This document shows positions 9,465 through 17,209 of a stretch of 64,000 bases of DNA, in pieces. The DNA lies in NCBI GenBank assembly GCA_963721065.1, contig CAVRHO010000002.1:62001-126000 (forward strand), in the 5' to 3' direction. Each line of letters starts with the position of its first letter. Within the stretch, counting starts at the first letter, position 1. The notes beneath the pieces are model-generated. The model had not been told where the DNA came from. It did not search any database and saw only the letters and a program-made list of their open reading frames with translations. The DNA comes from CAWBLP01 sp963721065. GTDB lineage: Bacteria; Pseudomonadota; Alphaproteobacteria; Acetobacterales; Acetobacteraceae. A program made the position numbers and the translations under genes.

Positions 9465-10049
9465 ATGAAGCTGTCCCGCCGTCACGCGCTGACCCTCGTC
9501 GCGGCGCTGCCCGCCGCGTGCGCGTCGCCCAACCCGACGCTGTACACGCTGGCAACGGTGCCGGGTGAGACACGCAGTGGCGCACCGCGGTTGATCGAAT
9601 TGCGTCAACTGGCTCTCCCCCATTACCTGGAGCGCTCGGAAATCGTGCGGTCCACGGAGAATTACCGACTGGACCTGCTGCCCAACGACTGGTGGGGCGA
9701 GTCGCTGTCATCAATGATGAACCGCGTGCTGGTGCAGAATCTGTCACAGCGTCTGCCGGATAGTACGGTGGTGTCGGAAGTCGGCGCGATCTCCGGCACG
9801 CCGGATGCCACGGTGGGGATCAACGTGCTGCGCTTCGACGCCGATCACAGCGGGGTGGAGGTGCTGGATGCGCAGATATCGATCACCGGCGATGTGTCGG
9901 TGACCAAGCGGGTGCACCTGACAATCCCTCTGGCCGGAAAGGGAACGCCGGGCCTGGTGAGCGCAATGAGTGCGGCGGTGGGCCGGCTGGCGGATGTGGT
10001 CGCGAGCATGCTGACCGAGAAGCGCGGGCGGCGGTCCCGGCGAAGATAG
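9465..10049 (+). CDS. pqiC: PqiC-type ABC-transport auxiliary lipoprotein
   Basis: The 194-residue lipoprotein has an N-terminal signal starting MKLSRRHALTLVAALPAAC (lipobox PAAC), followed by the family phrase YTLATVPG and a domain of the DUF330/PqiC type with LDLLPNDWWGESL. It is expected to sit at the outer membrane inner face and dock the PqiB needle. Only 13 bases separate it from pqiB, and an AGGAG ribosome site precedes the ATG, so pqiABC form one operon. The C-terminus is very basic (RGRRSRRR). Confidence 0.9.
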   Translation: MKLSRRHALTLVAALPAACASPNPTLYTLATVPGETRSGAPRLIELRQLALPHYLERSEIVRSTENYRLDLLPNDWWGESLSSMMNRVLVQNLSQRLPDSTVVSEVGAISGTPDATVGINVLRFDADHSGVEVLDAQISITGDVSVTKRVHLTIPLAGKGTPGLVSAMSAAVGRLADVVASMLTEKRGRRSRRR

Positions 10050-10065
10050 GCCGGCTGGGGCCGGC

Positions 10066-10082
10066 ATTCGCGAGGCGCGAAT
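10066..10082. terminator. Candidate bidirectional terminator hairpin
   Basis: A perfect 7-bp hairpin (ATTCGCG / CGCGAAT, 3-base loop) sits between the convergent ends of pqiC and the oxygenase gene at 10153. A moderately T-rich stretch follows it on the plus strand. The stem is short, so the call is tentative. Confidence 0.4.
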
Positions 10083-10152
10083 TACGCGTCTCTTTCCGTG
10101 AGGGGGAGGGCAGCTTTCCGTCCGTCAGTCCCTCCGCCCGCCCGGCTTGCTT

Positions 10153-12468
10153 TCACCCGCCAAGTGCGGCCACTGCGGCAAGGTCGTCCTGGCGTTGTCT
10201 GGCGCGGCGTTCGTAACTGGCCTGGTTCTTCCGGCAGACCAGGGTGTACGGCCGGCCGCGCGTATCCGTGGCGGTGTCCACGTCGCAGTGCATCTCGCGA
10301 ATGCTCTGCTCCACATGCGCGCGCTTGTCGGCTGCGGCGCGCAGGCTCCACGACTGCTGCCCGGGATTGTCGAGAAACGCCGCCAGCTCGTTGCACAGTG
10401 AACACGTGCAGCGCATCGCGTTCGGCCGCCGCCAGTCGGCGGGCGGGACCAGCGGTTCGGCGATCCGCGCCCGGAGATGGCCCAGGCAAACATCGCGCAA
10501 GCGCGCGATCGCCGGCAGCCCGCGCATCACCGATTGGTCGAACAACGTCCGCGCGGCCGGCACCAGCGCGGCGTCCATGTCGTAGCTCTTGGGACGCAGC
10601 AGCATCGTTTCCAGCGCATGCTCCGCCAGGCCGTTGTCGATCCCGCCGAGCGCCTGCAGCAGTTCGACGACCATGGCGGGCCTTACCTGCGGCGGACCGC
10701 CCCACGCGCCCTCCCTGTGCGTGGCCGGGTCACCGGGCAATGCGCTCAGCAGGCTGCATCCCGCCGCGTGCAGGTCACCAAGCCCGGGCGTGGCAGCGGC
10801 GTGGGCCAGGAGATTGGCGGCCCTGTCGAACCCGGGTTCCGCCAATCCGGTGACGACGCGCTCCAGCACGACGCTGCGTTGCCGTGGCGGGAGCTGGCCG
10901 AGCGCCGCGACGATCGCGGGATTGTCGCCAAGGGTGGACGCGCCTGCGGCCACCACCTCGGCCAGGAACGTCGCGATATGGTCGGCGTCACCCAGGCGCG
11001 TGAGCAGCGCAAGCAACCGGCCGACCGCGCTCTCGGCCGGGTCGGGGTTCCAGAGGTGGGATCTCGGCCAGTCCGCGGTGATCTCCGTGGCGAAGTCATG
11101 CGCTTCCTGCCATGCGGGGCCTGCGCGATCGGCACCCGTCTCCTCCCAGGCCTGTATCATGGTGGCGAGGTAGCGCAGCGTGAAACCCCAGTCTGCCTGG
11201 GCCAGCACGGCCAGGCGCCGTTCCTGCGGCCAGAGCACCAGGGCGGCGCGACGATAGGTGCGCTCGAAGGACGCGCCTGCGTTGCCGGATGCTTCCTGGA
11301 AATGCTCTTCGTCCGGCTTCAGCGTCTCCAGCACATCGGGGGGCGAAAGCTCCTCGTCATTGGCCGGAAGCGTCTCCAGTTCCGACCGGCTGCCGTCGGG
11401 CGTGCGCCAGTCGGACAGCGCGGCATACCGGTCGCTGATCTCGATGATTTCGAAGTCGTCCGGGTCCTCCCCCTCGTCCTCGTCTTCGTCCTCATCGTCG
11501 TCGTAGTACCTGCGGCGATTGCGGTGCCAGTCGCCGCTGTATTCCGCCGGTCCGTTCTCTTCCACCGTCAGCAGGGCAAGCTGGATGGTGCATCCGGCCG
11601 CCTGCGCGGCGCCGCACAGCACGCCGGCGATGCCGGCATCGCGGCCTTTCAGGGCACCGAAACCGAGTTCGGCCTGGGTGTAGGCGTGCTCCAACGGATA
11701 GACCAGCTTCAGCGGATTGCCGTCGTCCGGGTCCGCTCCGGGCGATGGCGCAGGTTCGGCGCACCATGCCCGCAGGACCCGTGCGACCCGGTCCTGCTGC
11801 GGCTGGTAATCCGGCGGTTCCGGCGCACGCGCCCGGCCGCGGCGGATCAGGCTGTACACCAGCGTCAGCCGGGCGCCGTCGGTCACCGGCAGCACCTCGT
11901 GCACGCAGTCGGCGTAGAAGGCGGCATAGGCGGCCTCGGATGGATCGTCCGTGGCCAGGGACAGGCGGACCTCCTGCCCGCGATGCCGCACCAGCAGCTC
12001 GCCACCGGCCGACAGCGACGGCAACACGATCACCAGCGTGGCGAACATGCCGGGCGTCTTCTCGGTGTCGCGGTGGCCGGTGAAGAAGCTGCCCTTGTCG
12101 TAGATCAGCAGCTTGTAGAGCGCCGCCTCGATCGGATCGGTGATGCCCAGGCCGTCGGCGATCCGGGCCAGCAGGCCGTCGAGGGTCGCCGGCCAGTGCT
12201 TGCCGCCGATGCGCACCCGGTCGGGCTCGATCTGCCAGGTGCGACGGACCGACGTGTCCACCAGGGTGTCCGGGCCCTTGCCGTACGGCGCCTGTTCCGC
12301 CACCGCCACCAGCGCACGGGCCTGCTCCGGCAGCAGCGGCAGGGCGATGGGGCCGACGCCCTGCACGCGGATCGACGGTGGCAGCAGTTCGAACGTGCCG
12401 GAGGTCACGAAGTCGCTGGGGCGCGTGACCTCTTCCAGAATGGTTGCGAGGTCGGACGTAACGGGCAT
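10153..12468 (-). CDS. Large 2OG-Fe(II) oxygenase-domain protein of unknown function
   Basis: The 771-residue soluble protein has an N-terminal prolyl-4-hydroxylase-like region. Near residues 120-210 it shows the iron facial triad as GHRDTEK (HxD) and DCVHEVLPV (distal His), followed by RLTLVYSL supplying the likely 2-oxoglutarate-binding Arg. A very acidic stretch (YYDDDEDEDEDEGED, near residue 325) follows, then about 400 residues of mostly helical sequence. A Cys-rich C-terminal motif, RCTCSLCNELAAFL, precedes a charged tail. Only the dioxygenase chemistry is inferable; the substrate is unknown. From memory, this combination resembles proteins more familiar from fungi, which I cannot verify here. 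It is separated from the SDR gene upstream by a REP-like palindrome. Confidence 0.8.
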   Translation of the reverse strand: MPVTSDLATILEEVTRPSDFVTSGTFELLPPSIRVQGVGPIALPLLPEQARALVAVAEQAPYGKGPDTLVDTSVRRTWQIEPDRVRIGGKHWPATLDGLLARIADGLGITDPIEAALYKLLIYDKGSFFTGHRDTEKTPGMFATLVIVLPSLSAGGELLVRHRGQEVRLSLATDDPSEAAYAAFYADCVHEVLPVTDGARLTLVYSLIRRGRARAPEPPDYQPQQDRVARVLRAWCAEPAPSPGADPDDGNPLKLVYPLEHAYTQAELGFGALKGRDAGIAGVLCGAAQAAGCTIQLALLTVEENGPAEYSGDWHRNRRRYYDDDEDEDEDEGEDPDDFEIIEISDRYAALSDWRTPDGSRSELETLPANDEELSPPDVLETLKPDEEHFQEASGNAGASFERTYRRAALVLWPQERRLAVLAQADWGFTLRYLATMIQAWEETGADRAGPAWQEAHDFATEITADWPRSHLWNPDPAESAVGRLLALLTRLGDADHIATFLAEVVAAGASTLGDNPAIVAALGQLPPRQRSVVLERVVTGLAEPGFDRAANLLAHAAATPGLGDLHAAGCSLLSALPGDPATHREGAWGGPPQVRPAMVVELLQALGGIDNGLAEHALETMLLRPKSYDMDAALVPAARTLFDQSVMRGLPAIARLRDVCLGHLRARIAEPLVPPADWRRPNAMRCTCSLCNELAAFLDNPGQQSWSLRAAADKRAHVEQSIREMHCDVDTATDTRGRPYTLVCRKNQASYERRARQRQDDLAAVAALGG

Positions 12469-12509
12469 GCTCGGCTCGGCCTGAAGGCGAAAGGTGGCTG
12501 CGAACGTTT

Positions 12510-12530
12510 CCCCTCCCGCAAGGGGAGGGG
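12510..12530. repeat. REP-like palindrome, copy 1
   Basis: CCCCTCCC and GGGAGGGG arms surround a 5-base loop in the 79-bp gap between two minus-strand genes. The flank GGGGAGGGGCAGGC is identical to a copy inside ureF (48876-48889). It has no U-tract on the minus strand, so it is better read as a repeat than as a terminator. Confidence 0.7.
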
Positions 12531-12547
12531 CAGGCGTGTGCGGCGGT

Positions 12548-13489
12548 TTATCCCTTTACCTCCGACAGGTTTTCCTGCCGGCGCACGTCGTTGATGATCT
12601 GCAGCACGCGTTCGGGGAACGGGCGGTACTGCACGCCGAACTCCTGCACCAGGCGCGTGTTGTCGATCAGGTAGTTGCCGGAGATCTCTTTCCCTCCGGT
12701 CTCCTTGTCGAAGCTGATCTGCGCGTCGGGCAGGTAGCCGCGCACCATGTCGGCCAGCGCGCCCAGGCTGATCGTCTGGCCGCCGGAGTTGTAGATGCGG
12801 TGCTGCGGCTTGTCGGCCAGCAGCACGCGCACGAACACCTCGGCCACGTCATCGACATGGATCGGGATGCGCATCGCGTCCTTGTACGGAAACGACACGG
12901 GCTTGCCGCGCGCCGGCTGGGTGATGCAGTTCACGTGGTCCACCGAGCCACGCAGCTTGTCCGGTCCGGTGACGTTGGCGGGGCGCACGCCGGTGATGGT
13001 CAGGCCGTATTTCTCGCCGTAGTCCTGCGCCTGCCATTCGTTGAAGATCTTGTGCATGGCGTATTGCACATTGCCGTAGCGGTAATCGTCCTCGGTGGCG
13101 GCGCGGTCTCCGAAATGCTTCTGCTGCCCGCTGACCGCCAGCGAACTGGCGTACACCACATGCTTCACGCCCAGCAGGCGCGCGGCCTCGAAGCAGTTGT
13201 CCATGCCAAGCACGTTGAGGCGCATGGCGACGTGCGGGGCGAGGTCGCTGCCGATGTGATAGGACAGGTTCAGCACGCGCTCGCACTTCGCGGCGGTCAT
13301 GTTCGCCATGACGTCGTCGAAGCTGGTGATGTCGCCGCGCACGAACTGCACCTGCTCGCCGAACGACGCGAACTGCGCCGCGCCGGCGGGGTTGATATCC
13401 ATGCAGACGATACGCTCGCCGCGCGCGACCAGCAGGGGAATGACGCGGATGCCGATGAAGCCGGCACCGCCGATGATGAAGCAGCTCAT
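12548..13489 (-). CDS. NAD-dependent epimerase/dehydratase (extended SDR)
   Basis: The 313-residue protein has the extended short-chain dehydrogenase pattern: Rossmann motif GGAGFIG at residues 7-13, acidic DIN after beta-2 (favouring NAD), catalytic Ser in ASSLAVSG and catalytic Tyr-Lys in YAMHK. A C-terminal substrate domain follows, with VRPANVTGPD and the YNSGG motif. Family members act on nucleotide sugars or other polyols in the cytosol; the substrate is not readable. The ATG at 13489 lies directly at the Rossmann start, and an upstream longer frame has no homology. The barrel-protein gene ends 41 bases upstream, so co-transcription is likely. Confidence 0.87.
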   Translation of the reverse strand: MSCFIIGGAGFIGIRVIPLLVARGERIVCMDINPAGAAQFASFGEQVQFVRGDITSFDDVMANMTAAKCERVLNLSYHIGSDLAPHVAMRLNVLGMDNCFEAARLLGVKHVVYASSLAVSGQQKHFGDRAATEDDYRYGNVQYAMHKIFNEWQAQDYGEKYGLTITGVRPANVTGPDKLRGSVDHVNCITQPARGKPVSFPYKDAMRIPIHVDDVAEVFVRVLLADKPQHRIYNSGGQTISLGALADMVRGYLPDAQISFDKETGGKEISGNYLIDNTRLVQEFGVQYRPFPERVLQIINDVRRQENLSEVKG

Positions 13490-13530
13490 GGACGTTTCCT
13501 TTCGGCCGGGAACAATGCGGGACGTGCTGC

Positions 13531-14169
13531 CTACCGCGCGCGCTGGTAGCGCCTGCAGCGCAGCACCATGGGGTCGCGGAACTGCGGGCGCATCCGCCGC
13601 GTCCAGTCGGTATCCGCCGCGCGCCGCCATGCGTCGGAGCGTGCCACGTCCGCATCGGCCAGGTGGTACAGCGCCAGGTATTTCCGCTCGGGTTGCGCTT
13701 CCGGTGAGCGGTAGCGGCGCGCACACAGCACGCCCGGCACGGCGGCGAGCTGGGGCAGGTGCTCGTTGTTGTACCACTCGTTGAACTCGGCTTCGGCGGC
13801 GGGATCGACATTCATCGTCGCCACCAGCAGGCCGCCGGCACCGGTCGGGGCGACGGCGTTGCCCGGCACCAGTTGCTCGCCCTCGAAGCGCAGCAGGCGG
13901 TGGCAGATGGCGGTGACGCGCTTGGTCCACACCGAGGCGTTGTCCCAGCCGATCGCGTTGTACGGCGCGCTGTGCAGCACGCCGGGGCTTTCCAGGTCGT
14001 AGGTGGCGACGGCGATCTTCGGATTGTCGTCGGCGATCCAGCGTTCCGCGTTCAGGAAGCCGGGAACGCGCAGGCGTTCAGGGATGTGCTCCAGGTCGTA
14101 CCAGTCATGGAACTCGTCCTCATGCGCCGCGGTGAAGTCGAAGCATGCGAAAAGCAGCCCGTTGGCCAT
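13531..14169 (-). CDS. Tandem dimeric alpha/beta-barrel (EthD/DUF4286-like) protein
   Basis: The 212-residue protein contains two copies of a ferredoxin-like barrel domain. The repeated phrases EFHDWYDLEHIPERL (residues about 18-32) and EFNEWYNNEHLPQLA (about 128-142) show the duplication, as do PGFLNAERW and PGVLCARRY. Such domains occur in small oxygenases, EthD proteins and stress proteins. The conserved WYxxEHLP pattern is typical of uncharacterised members tied to aromatic or ring-compound catabolism. The ATG at 14169 is chosen because the domain begins there; the longer frame upstream runs into the 40-bp tandem repeats. It probably shares a transcript with the SDR at 12548. Confidence 0.75.
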   Translation of the reverse strand: MANGLLFACFDFTAAHEDEFHDWYDLEHIPERLRVPGFLNAERWIADDNPKIAVATYDLESPGVLHSAPYNAIGWDNASVWTKRVTAICHRLLRFEGEQLVPGNAVAPTGAGGLLVATMNVDPAAEAEFNEWYNNEHLPQLAAVPGVLCARRYRSPEAQPERKYLALYHLADADVARSDAWRRAADTDWTRRMRPQFRDPMVLRCRRYQRAR

Positions 14170-14510
14170 GGCAGGTTTCCTCCCCCGTTCGGGTCCCGCC
14201 GCATCCTGGCACGGCGGCGGCCGGACGGGCCAGCCTGACCCCGGTCCACCGCATATCCGGCGGCGGACCGTCGTACGTCCCCGGTCCACCGCACACCGTT
14301 CGTCGCCCCGCCCCACATTTCCCGGTCTGTCGCACACCCGGCGGCGGCCCGTCGCACATCCCCGGTCCACCGCACACCGTCCGGCAGTCCGCCGGGCATT
14401 CCCGGCCCACCGTACAAGCAGAATTCAGAACGTCCGCCTCGCGTCAGGGTCGCCGGGTGCATAGCTGAACAATTCGCCCTCCGTATGCCGCACTCCCATG
14501 GTCCCGCCAC
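14170..14510. other. Intergenic region with tandem repeats between divergent genes
   Basis: These 341 bases separate the minus-strand barrel gene from the plus-strand DedA gene. The middle (14240-14413) is a 40-bp tandem repeat, annotated separately. Open frames crossing it on both strands are products of the repeat and show no family pattern. The flanks should hold divergent promoters, but no clear -35/-10 pair was found. Confidence 0.6.
14240..14413. repeat. 40-bp tandem repeat, about 4.3 copies, with 80-bp higher order
   Basis: Units begin at 14240, 14280, 14321, 14361 and 14401, each with CCCGGTCCACCGCA or a close variant. Units 1 and 3 share an inner GCGGCGG segment. Units 2 and 4 share GCACACCG followed by CCG-rich sequence. 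The array therefore looks like two copies of an 80-bp dimer plus a partial unit. The period is not a multiple of three, which argues against coding. Confidence 0.85.
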
Positions 14511-15152
14511 GTGTCCCTGTTCTCCGCCCACGACTTCGCGCATCTGACGCAGAGCTACGGACCGTGGCTGGTCGGCCTGGTCATCATCCTGGAGGCCATG
14601 GGCCTGCCCCTGCCGGCCGAGACCCTGCTGATCGCCACCGCCGCCTATGCTGGCACCTCGCATACGATGGACGTCGCCTGGATCGTCCTTCCGGCGGCGG
14701 TCGGCGCCATCATCGGCGACAATCTGGGCTACCTGATCGGCCGCACCCTGGGATGGCGGGTACTGCGCCGGTGGGGGCGCCATATCGGGCTGACGCAGGA
14801 CCGGCTGACCCTGGGCGCCTACCTGTTCCGCTGCCACGGCGGCAAGGTGGTGTTCTTCGGCCGTTTCGTCGCGTTGCTGCGCACGCTGTCGGCGCTGCTG
14901 GCCGGCGCCAACCGGATGGACTGGTGGTGGTTCCTGCCCAGCAACGCCGCGGGCGGGATCCTGTGGGCCTGCCTCTACGGGCTGGGCGCCTACTGGCTGG
15001 GCAAGGAGGCGGAGCGAATCGCCAAGCCGGCCGGCCTGGCGTTCGGCGCCGTCGCCGCGGTGGTCATCGTCGTCGCGTTCGTCATGGTCCGCCGCCGGGA
15101 GACCGCGCTGATCGAGCGCGCGAAGCGGGTGATGGGCAACAGCGGCGCCTGA
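14511..15152 (+). CDS. DedA-family membrane protein
   Basis: The 213-residue polytopic membrane protein is a DedA/SNARE-associated (VTT-domain) protein. Family landmarks include the re-entrant acidic motif LEAMGLPLPAETLL, the GAIIGDNLGYLIGRTLG segment, and the Arg-containing motif FFGRFVALLRTLSALLAG. DedA proteins act as lipid scramblases or flippases and support membrane homeostasis. The start is GTG at 14511, giving MSLFSAHDF; no ATG lies in a suitable place. It is followed by glyA about 100 bases downstream. Confidence 0.9.
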   Translation: MSLFSAHDFAHLTQSYGPWLVGLVIILEAMGLPLPAETLLIATAAYAGTSHTMDVAWIVLPAAVGAIIGDNLGYLIGRTLGWRVLRRWGRHIGLTQDRLTLGAYLFRCHGGKVVFFGRFVALLRTLSALLAGANRMDWWWFLPSNAAGGILWACLYGLGAYWLGKEAERIAKPAGLAFGAVAAVVIVVAFVMVRRRETALIERAKRVMGNSGA

Positions 15153-15249
15153 CACCGCTTACGCCGGCGAGGCAACGAACCCATGCCGGTTTCAGCCGCC
15201 GGTCCCGCATGCTAGAGGACGCGCAGCACAGAGATGACCGAATGATGCG

Positions 15250-16554
15250 ATGAACCAGCAGCGCGCTTCCGCCAGCCAGCACCGTTTCTTCACCGCCCAC
15301 GTGGCGGACACCGATCCCGAACTCGCCGCCGCGCTGGACGGCGAACTGGCCCGCCAGCAGGACGGCATCGAGCTGATCGCGTCCGAGAACGTGGTCTCCC
15401 GGGCGGTGCTGGAGGCCCAGGGCTCCACCCTGACCAACAAATACGCCGAGGGCTATCCCGGCCGCCGCTACTACGGCGGCTGTGCCCAGGTGGACATCGC
15501 CGAACGCCTGGCGATTGCCCGGGCGCAGCAGTTGTTCGGCTGCGCCTTCGCCAACGTGCAGCCGCATTCCGGCGCCCAGGCCAACCAGGCGGTGTTCCTG
15601 GCCCTGGTGAAGCCGGGCGATACGGTCCTGGGCATGAGCCTGGCGGCCGGCGGCCACCTGACGCACGGCGCGGCGCCCAACCTGTCCGGCAAGTGGTTCC
15701 ACGCCGTGCAGTACGGCGTCCGGCGGGAAGACGGGGTGCTGGACTACGACCAGTTGGAAAGCCTGGCCCGCGAGCACCGGCCGAAGCTGATCATCGCCGG
15801 CGGGTCCGCCTATCCCCGCTTCATCGACTTCCCCCGCATCCGCCGGGTGGCCGATGAGGTCGGCGCCTATTTCATGGTGGACATGGCGCATTTCGCGGGG
15901 CTGGTGGCGGCCGAGCTGTTCCCCTCGCCCTTGCCGCATGCCCACGTGGTGACCACCACCACGCACAAGACCCTGCGCGGCCCGCGCGGGGGCATGATCC
16001 TGTCCACCGACCCGGAGATCGGCAAGAAGATCAACAGCGCGGTCTTCCCCGGCCTGCAGGGCGGTCCGCTGATGCACGTAATCGCCGCCAAGGCCGTGGC
16101 CTTCGGCGAGGCGCTGCGGCCGGAATTCCGCACCTACCAGAAAGCGGTGGTGGAGAACGCCAAGGTGCTGGCGGAAACGCTGCAGCAGGGCGGGCTGGAG
16201 ATCGTCACCGGCGGCACCGACAGCCACCTGATGCTGGTTGATCTCCGCCCCAAGCGGGTCACCGGCAAGGCGGCCGAAGCCAGCCTGGAGCGTGCCGGCA
16301 TCACCGCCAACAAGAACGCCATCCCGTTCGATCCGGAAAAACCCGCCATCACCTCCGGCATCCGGCTCGGCTCCCCCGCCGCCACCACGCGCGGCTTCGG
16401 GGCGGCGGAATTCCGCGAGGTGGGCGACATGATCAACCAGGTGCTGGAGGGCCTGTCGCACTCCAACGACGGCAGCAACGACGCCGCGGAACGCGCGGTG
16501 CGCGAGCGGGTGCGGGCGCTGTGCGCGCGCTTCCCGCTGTATCCCGGGGACTGA
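15250..16554 (+). CDS. glyA: Serine hydroxymethyltransferase
   Basis: The 434-residue PLP enzyme interconverts serine and glycine with tetrahydrofolate, feeding one-carbon metabolism in the cytosol. The family phrases DGIELIASENVVS, YAEGYPGRRYYGG, and the PLP lysine in TTTTHKTLRGPRGG (Lys about 240) are present. Length is slightly above the usual 415-420 because of an extended N-terminus. It is followed after five bases by nrdR and then ribD, the common alphaproteobacterial order. The start is ATG 15250; the family text begins around residue 14. Confidence 0.97.
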   Translation: MNQQRASASQHRFFTAHVADTDPELAAALDGELARQQDGIELIASENVVSRAVLEAQGSTLTNKYAEGYPGRRYYGGCAQVDIAERLAIARAQQLFGCAFANVQPHSGAQANQAVFLALVKPGDTVLGMSLAAGGHLTHGAAPNLSGKWFHAVQYGVRREDGVLDYDQLESLAREHRPKLIIAGGSAYPRFIDFPRIRRVADEVGAYFMVDMAHFAGLVAAELFPSPLPHAHVVTTTTHKTLRGPRGGMILSTDPEIGKKINSAVFPGLQGGPLMHVIAAKAVAFGEALRPEFRTYQKAVVENAKVLAETLQQGGLEIVTGGTDSHLMLVDLRPKRVTGKAAEASLERAGITANKNAIPFDPEKPAITSGIRLGSPAATTRGFGAAEFREVGDMINQVLEGLSHSNDGSNDAAERAVRERVRALCARFPLYPGD

Positions 16555-16559
16555 GGCCG

Positions 16560-17015
16560 ATGCGCTGTCCGTTCTGCGGCCATGACGACACCCAGGTGAA
16601 GGACAGCCGTCCCGCCGAGGACGGCAGCGCCATCCGCCGCCGCCGCTTCTGCGGCAATTGCGGCCAGCGCTTCACCACGGTGGAACGCACCCAGTTGCGC
16701 GAACTGACCGTGGTGAAGCAGGACGGTCGCCGCGTGCCGTTCGACCGCGACAAGCTGGCCCGCTCGATCCGCATCGCACTGCGCAAGCGACCGATCCAGG
16801 AGGAGCGGATCGAGCGCATCGTCAACTCGATCGTCCGCAAGCTGGAATCGTCGGGCGACGCCGACATCCCCAGCAAGCAGATCGGCGAGTTGGTGATGGA
16901 CACGCTGAAGGAACTGGACCCTGTGGCCTATGTCCGCTTCGCCAGCGTGTACCGCAACTTCCGCGAGGCGAAGGATTTCGAGGATTTCCTCGGTTCGCTG
17001 GGCGAGCGGGTTTGA
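16560..17015 (+). CDS. nrdR: Transcriptional repressor NrdR
   Basis: The 151-residue zinc ribbon and ATP-cone protein represses ribonucleotide reductase genes in response to nucleotide levels. The zinc ribbon is MRCPFCGHDDTQVKDSR with the second pair CGNCGQRFTTVER. The ATP cone begins VVKQDGRRVPFDRDKL and ends near VYRNFREAKDFEDFL. The ATG at 16560, five bases after the glyA stop, gives the universal NrdR N-terminus and normal length. A longer in-frame start at 16521 would overlap glyA and is rejected. Confidence 0.97.
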   Translation: MRCPFCGHDDTQVKDSRPAEDGSAIRRRRFCGNCGQRFTTVERTQLRELTVVKQDGRRVPFDRDKLARSIRIALRKRPIQEERIERIVNSIVRKLESSGDADIPSKQIGELVMDTLKELDPVAYVRFASVYRNFREAKDFEDFLGSLGERV

Positions 17016-17045
17016 TGGGGCACACGACGGCTTTGCCGGCGCGCC

Positions 17046-17080
17046 TCCTTCCCTTGCCGGAGGGCGCTGAGGGGAAGGGG
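17046..17080. repeat. REP-like palindrome, copy 2, in the nrdR-ribD gap
   Basis: CCTTCCC and GGGAAGG arms surround a GC-rich loop containing GCCGGAGGGCGC. It is similar in style to the other CTCCC/GGGAG palindromes in the window and lies in the 194-bp gap before ribD. Confidence 0.5.
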
Positions 17081-17209
17081 ACGCGCGAGACCCGTCGCAT
17101 CGGAGTCCGGACCGTCCGCTTGCCCCGAACCGCCTCCCGCCACGACGGAGGAGGTGTTCTTTTGCTCCCTCGTTCTCCCGCTTTCGTGCCGCCCCGCTCT
17201 TCCAGTCCC

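Noticed and set aside
14240..14413. Possible CRISPR array
   Set aside because: Units are directly adjacent without unique spacers, and no cas genes are present in the window.
14052..15155. Open frame on the minus strand spanning the 40-bp repeats and DedA
   Set aside because: It is antisense to dedA and composed of repeat translation (GGPG-type words); the 40-bp period is not a multiple of three.
16226..16560. Upstream in-frame extensions of nrdR and other genes
   Set aside because: Extensions overlap the preceding conserved gene and lack ribosome sites; starts were set where family sequence begins.
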